Source: an uncultured Clostridia bacterium
Lineage (GTDB): Bacteria; Bacillota; Clostridia; Christensenellales; Borkfalkiaceae
Assembly: GCA_947630775.1 (NCBI GenBank)
Contig: CANRIY010000032.1
Location: 1 to 14,041, forward strand
Direction of reading: 5' to 3'
DNA: 14,041 nucleotides
Shown here: positions 13,771 to 14,041 of the stretch, piece after piece
How the letters are laid out: each line of letters starts with the position of its first letter
Position numbering within the stretch: position 1 is the first letter of the stretch
Notes under the pieces: model-generated
Databases searched by the model: none
Seen by the model: only the letters and a program-made list of their open reading frames with translations
What the model was told of the DNA's origin: nothing
Made by a program: the position numbers and the translations under genes

Positions 13771-14041
13771 ATGAAAACGGTTTGCAAAAAATCAGTTCTG
13801 TTTTCGTTCCTCTTAGTCTTTGTCTTCGGCGTGCTCTTTGCGGCCTCTCCCCGTACCGTGCATGCGGCGGGGGAGCTCACACTGAATAAGCCCGGGCTCG
13901 AGCTTATTGTCGGGGAGTCCGATCTTCTCAAGGCGGAGGGCGAAGACGTCGTCTGGAGCAGTGCGGATGAGACCGTCGCCACCGTGACGAAGAGCGGCGT
14001 CGTCAAGGGGATCTCTGTCGGAGAGACTTCCGTCACCGCCG
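13771..14041 (+). CDS. Secreted BIG2 (bacterial Ig-like group 2) domain protein, 3' truncated by window end
   Basis: The first 90 residues are visible. ATG at 13771 has GAGGT five bases upstream. A signal peptide (MKTVCKKSVLFSFLLVF..., hydrophobic core ~9-25) is likely cleaved after VHA (residue 32). From ~35 the sequence matches the BIG2 pattern: a strand with LELIVGESDLL, then VVWSSADETVATVTKSGVV and KGISVGETSVTA. BIG2 domains are found in many surface adhesins and enzymes and usually serve as spacers or binding modules. The rest of the protein, and so its role, lies outside the window. It follows the surface protein in the same direction, with a terminator between, so it may be reached by read-through. 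Confidence 0.85.
   Translation, partial: MKTVCKKSVLFSFLLVFVFGVLFAASPRTVHAAGELTLNKPGLELIVGESDLLKAEGEDVVWSSADETVATVTKSGVVKGISVGETSVTA

Noticed and set aside
12372..14036. 554-codon open frame on the minus strand
   Set aside because: It runs antisense across the surface protein, the terminator and the BIG2 gene; no start signal and no family resemblance.

Overview
The window looks like a piece of chromosome from a Gram-positive, Clostridia-type bacterium (Bacillota), possibly an uncultured gut lineage. The reasons are strong AGGAGG-type ribosome binding sites, a textbook housekeeping promoter with an extended -10, three lipoproteins with clear lipoboxes that include the solute-binding protein of an importer, and no outer-membrane (SusC/SusD-like) genes. 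Lineage below class level is a guess.

Layout. Positions 1-607 hold no believable gene; they contain diverged, mostly inverted intergenic repeats. A small minus-strand gene (608-1042) encodes a predicted four-helix, ferritin-like protein. An AT-rich divergent intergenic region (1043-1337) carries three direct repeats exactly 10 bp apart, a 14-bp palindrome and a strong sigma-A type promoter (1213-1241) pointing right.

From 1338 to 13700 lies one apparent operon, all on the plus strand with gaps of 9-67 bp: (1) a MalF-type sugar permease fused to an N-terminal extracellular beta-propeller-like domain; (2) a MalG-type permease; (3) a large solute-binding lipoprotein; (4) and (5) two paralogous secreted lipoproteins with a GH99/GH71-like (beta/alpha)8-barrel followed by a CBM9/DOMON-like sandwich; (6) a 1103-residue secreted beta-rich surface protein ending in a Gly-rich stalk, a Cys-Gly-Ser motif and a membrane anchor. 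A stem-loop terminator with a UACG tetraloop follows (about 13720-13754). The window ends inside a seventh gene for a secreted BIG2-domain protein (13771 onward).

How it may work (inference): the surface protein binds a complex glycan at the cell wall, the two tethered enzymes cut it, the solute-binding lipoprotein captures the released oligosaccharide, and the two permeases import it. No ATPase gene is present, so a shared MsmX/MsiK-type ATPase encoded elsewhere would have to power transport. The extracellular propeller fused to the permease is the most unusual element and could be a second substrate- or enzyme-docking site. GH99 relatives act on alpha-mannosides, which suggests but does not prove a mannose-containing substrate.
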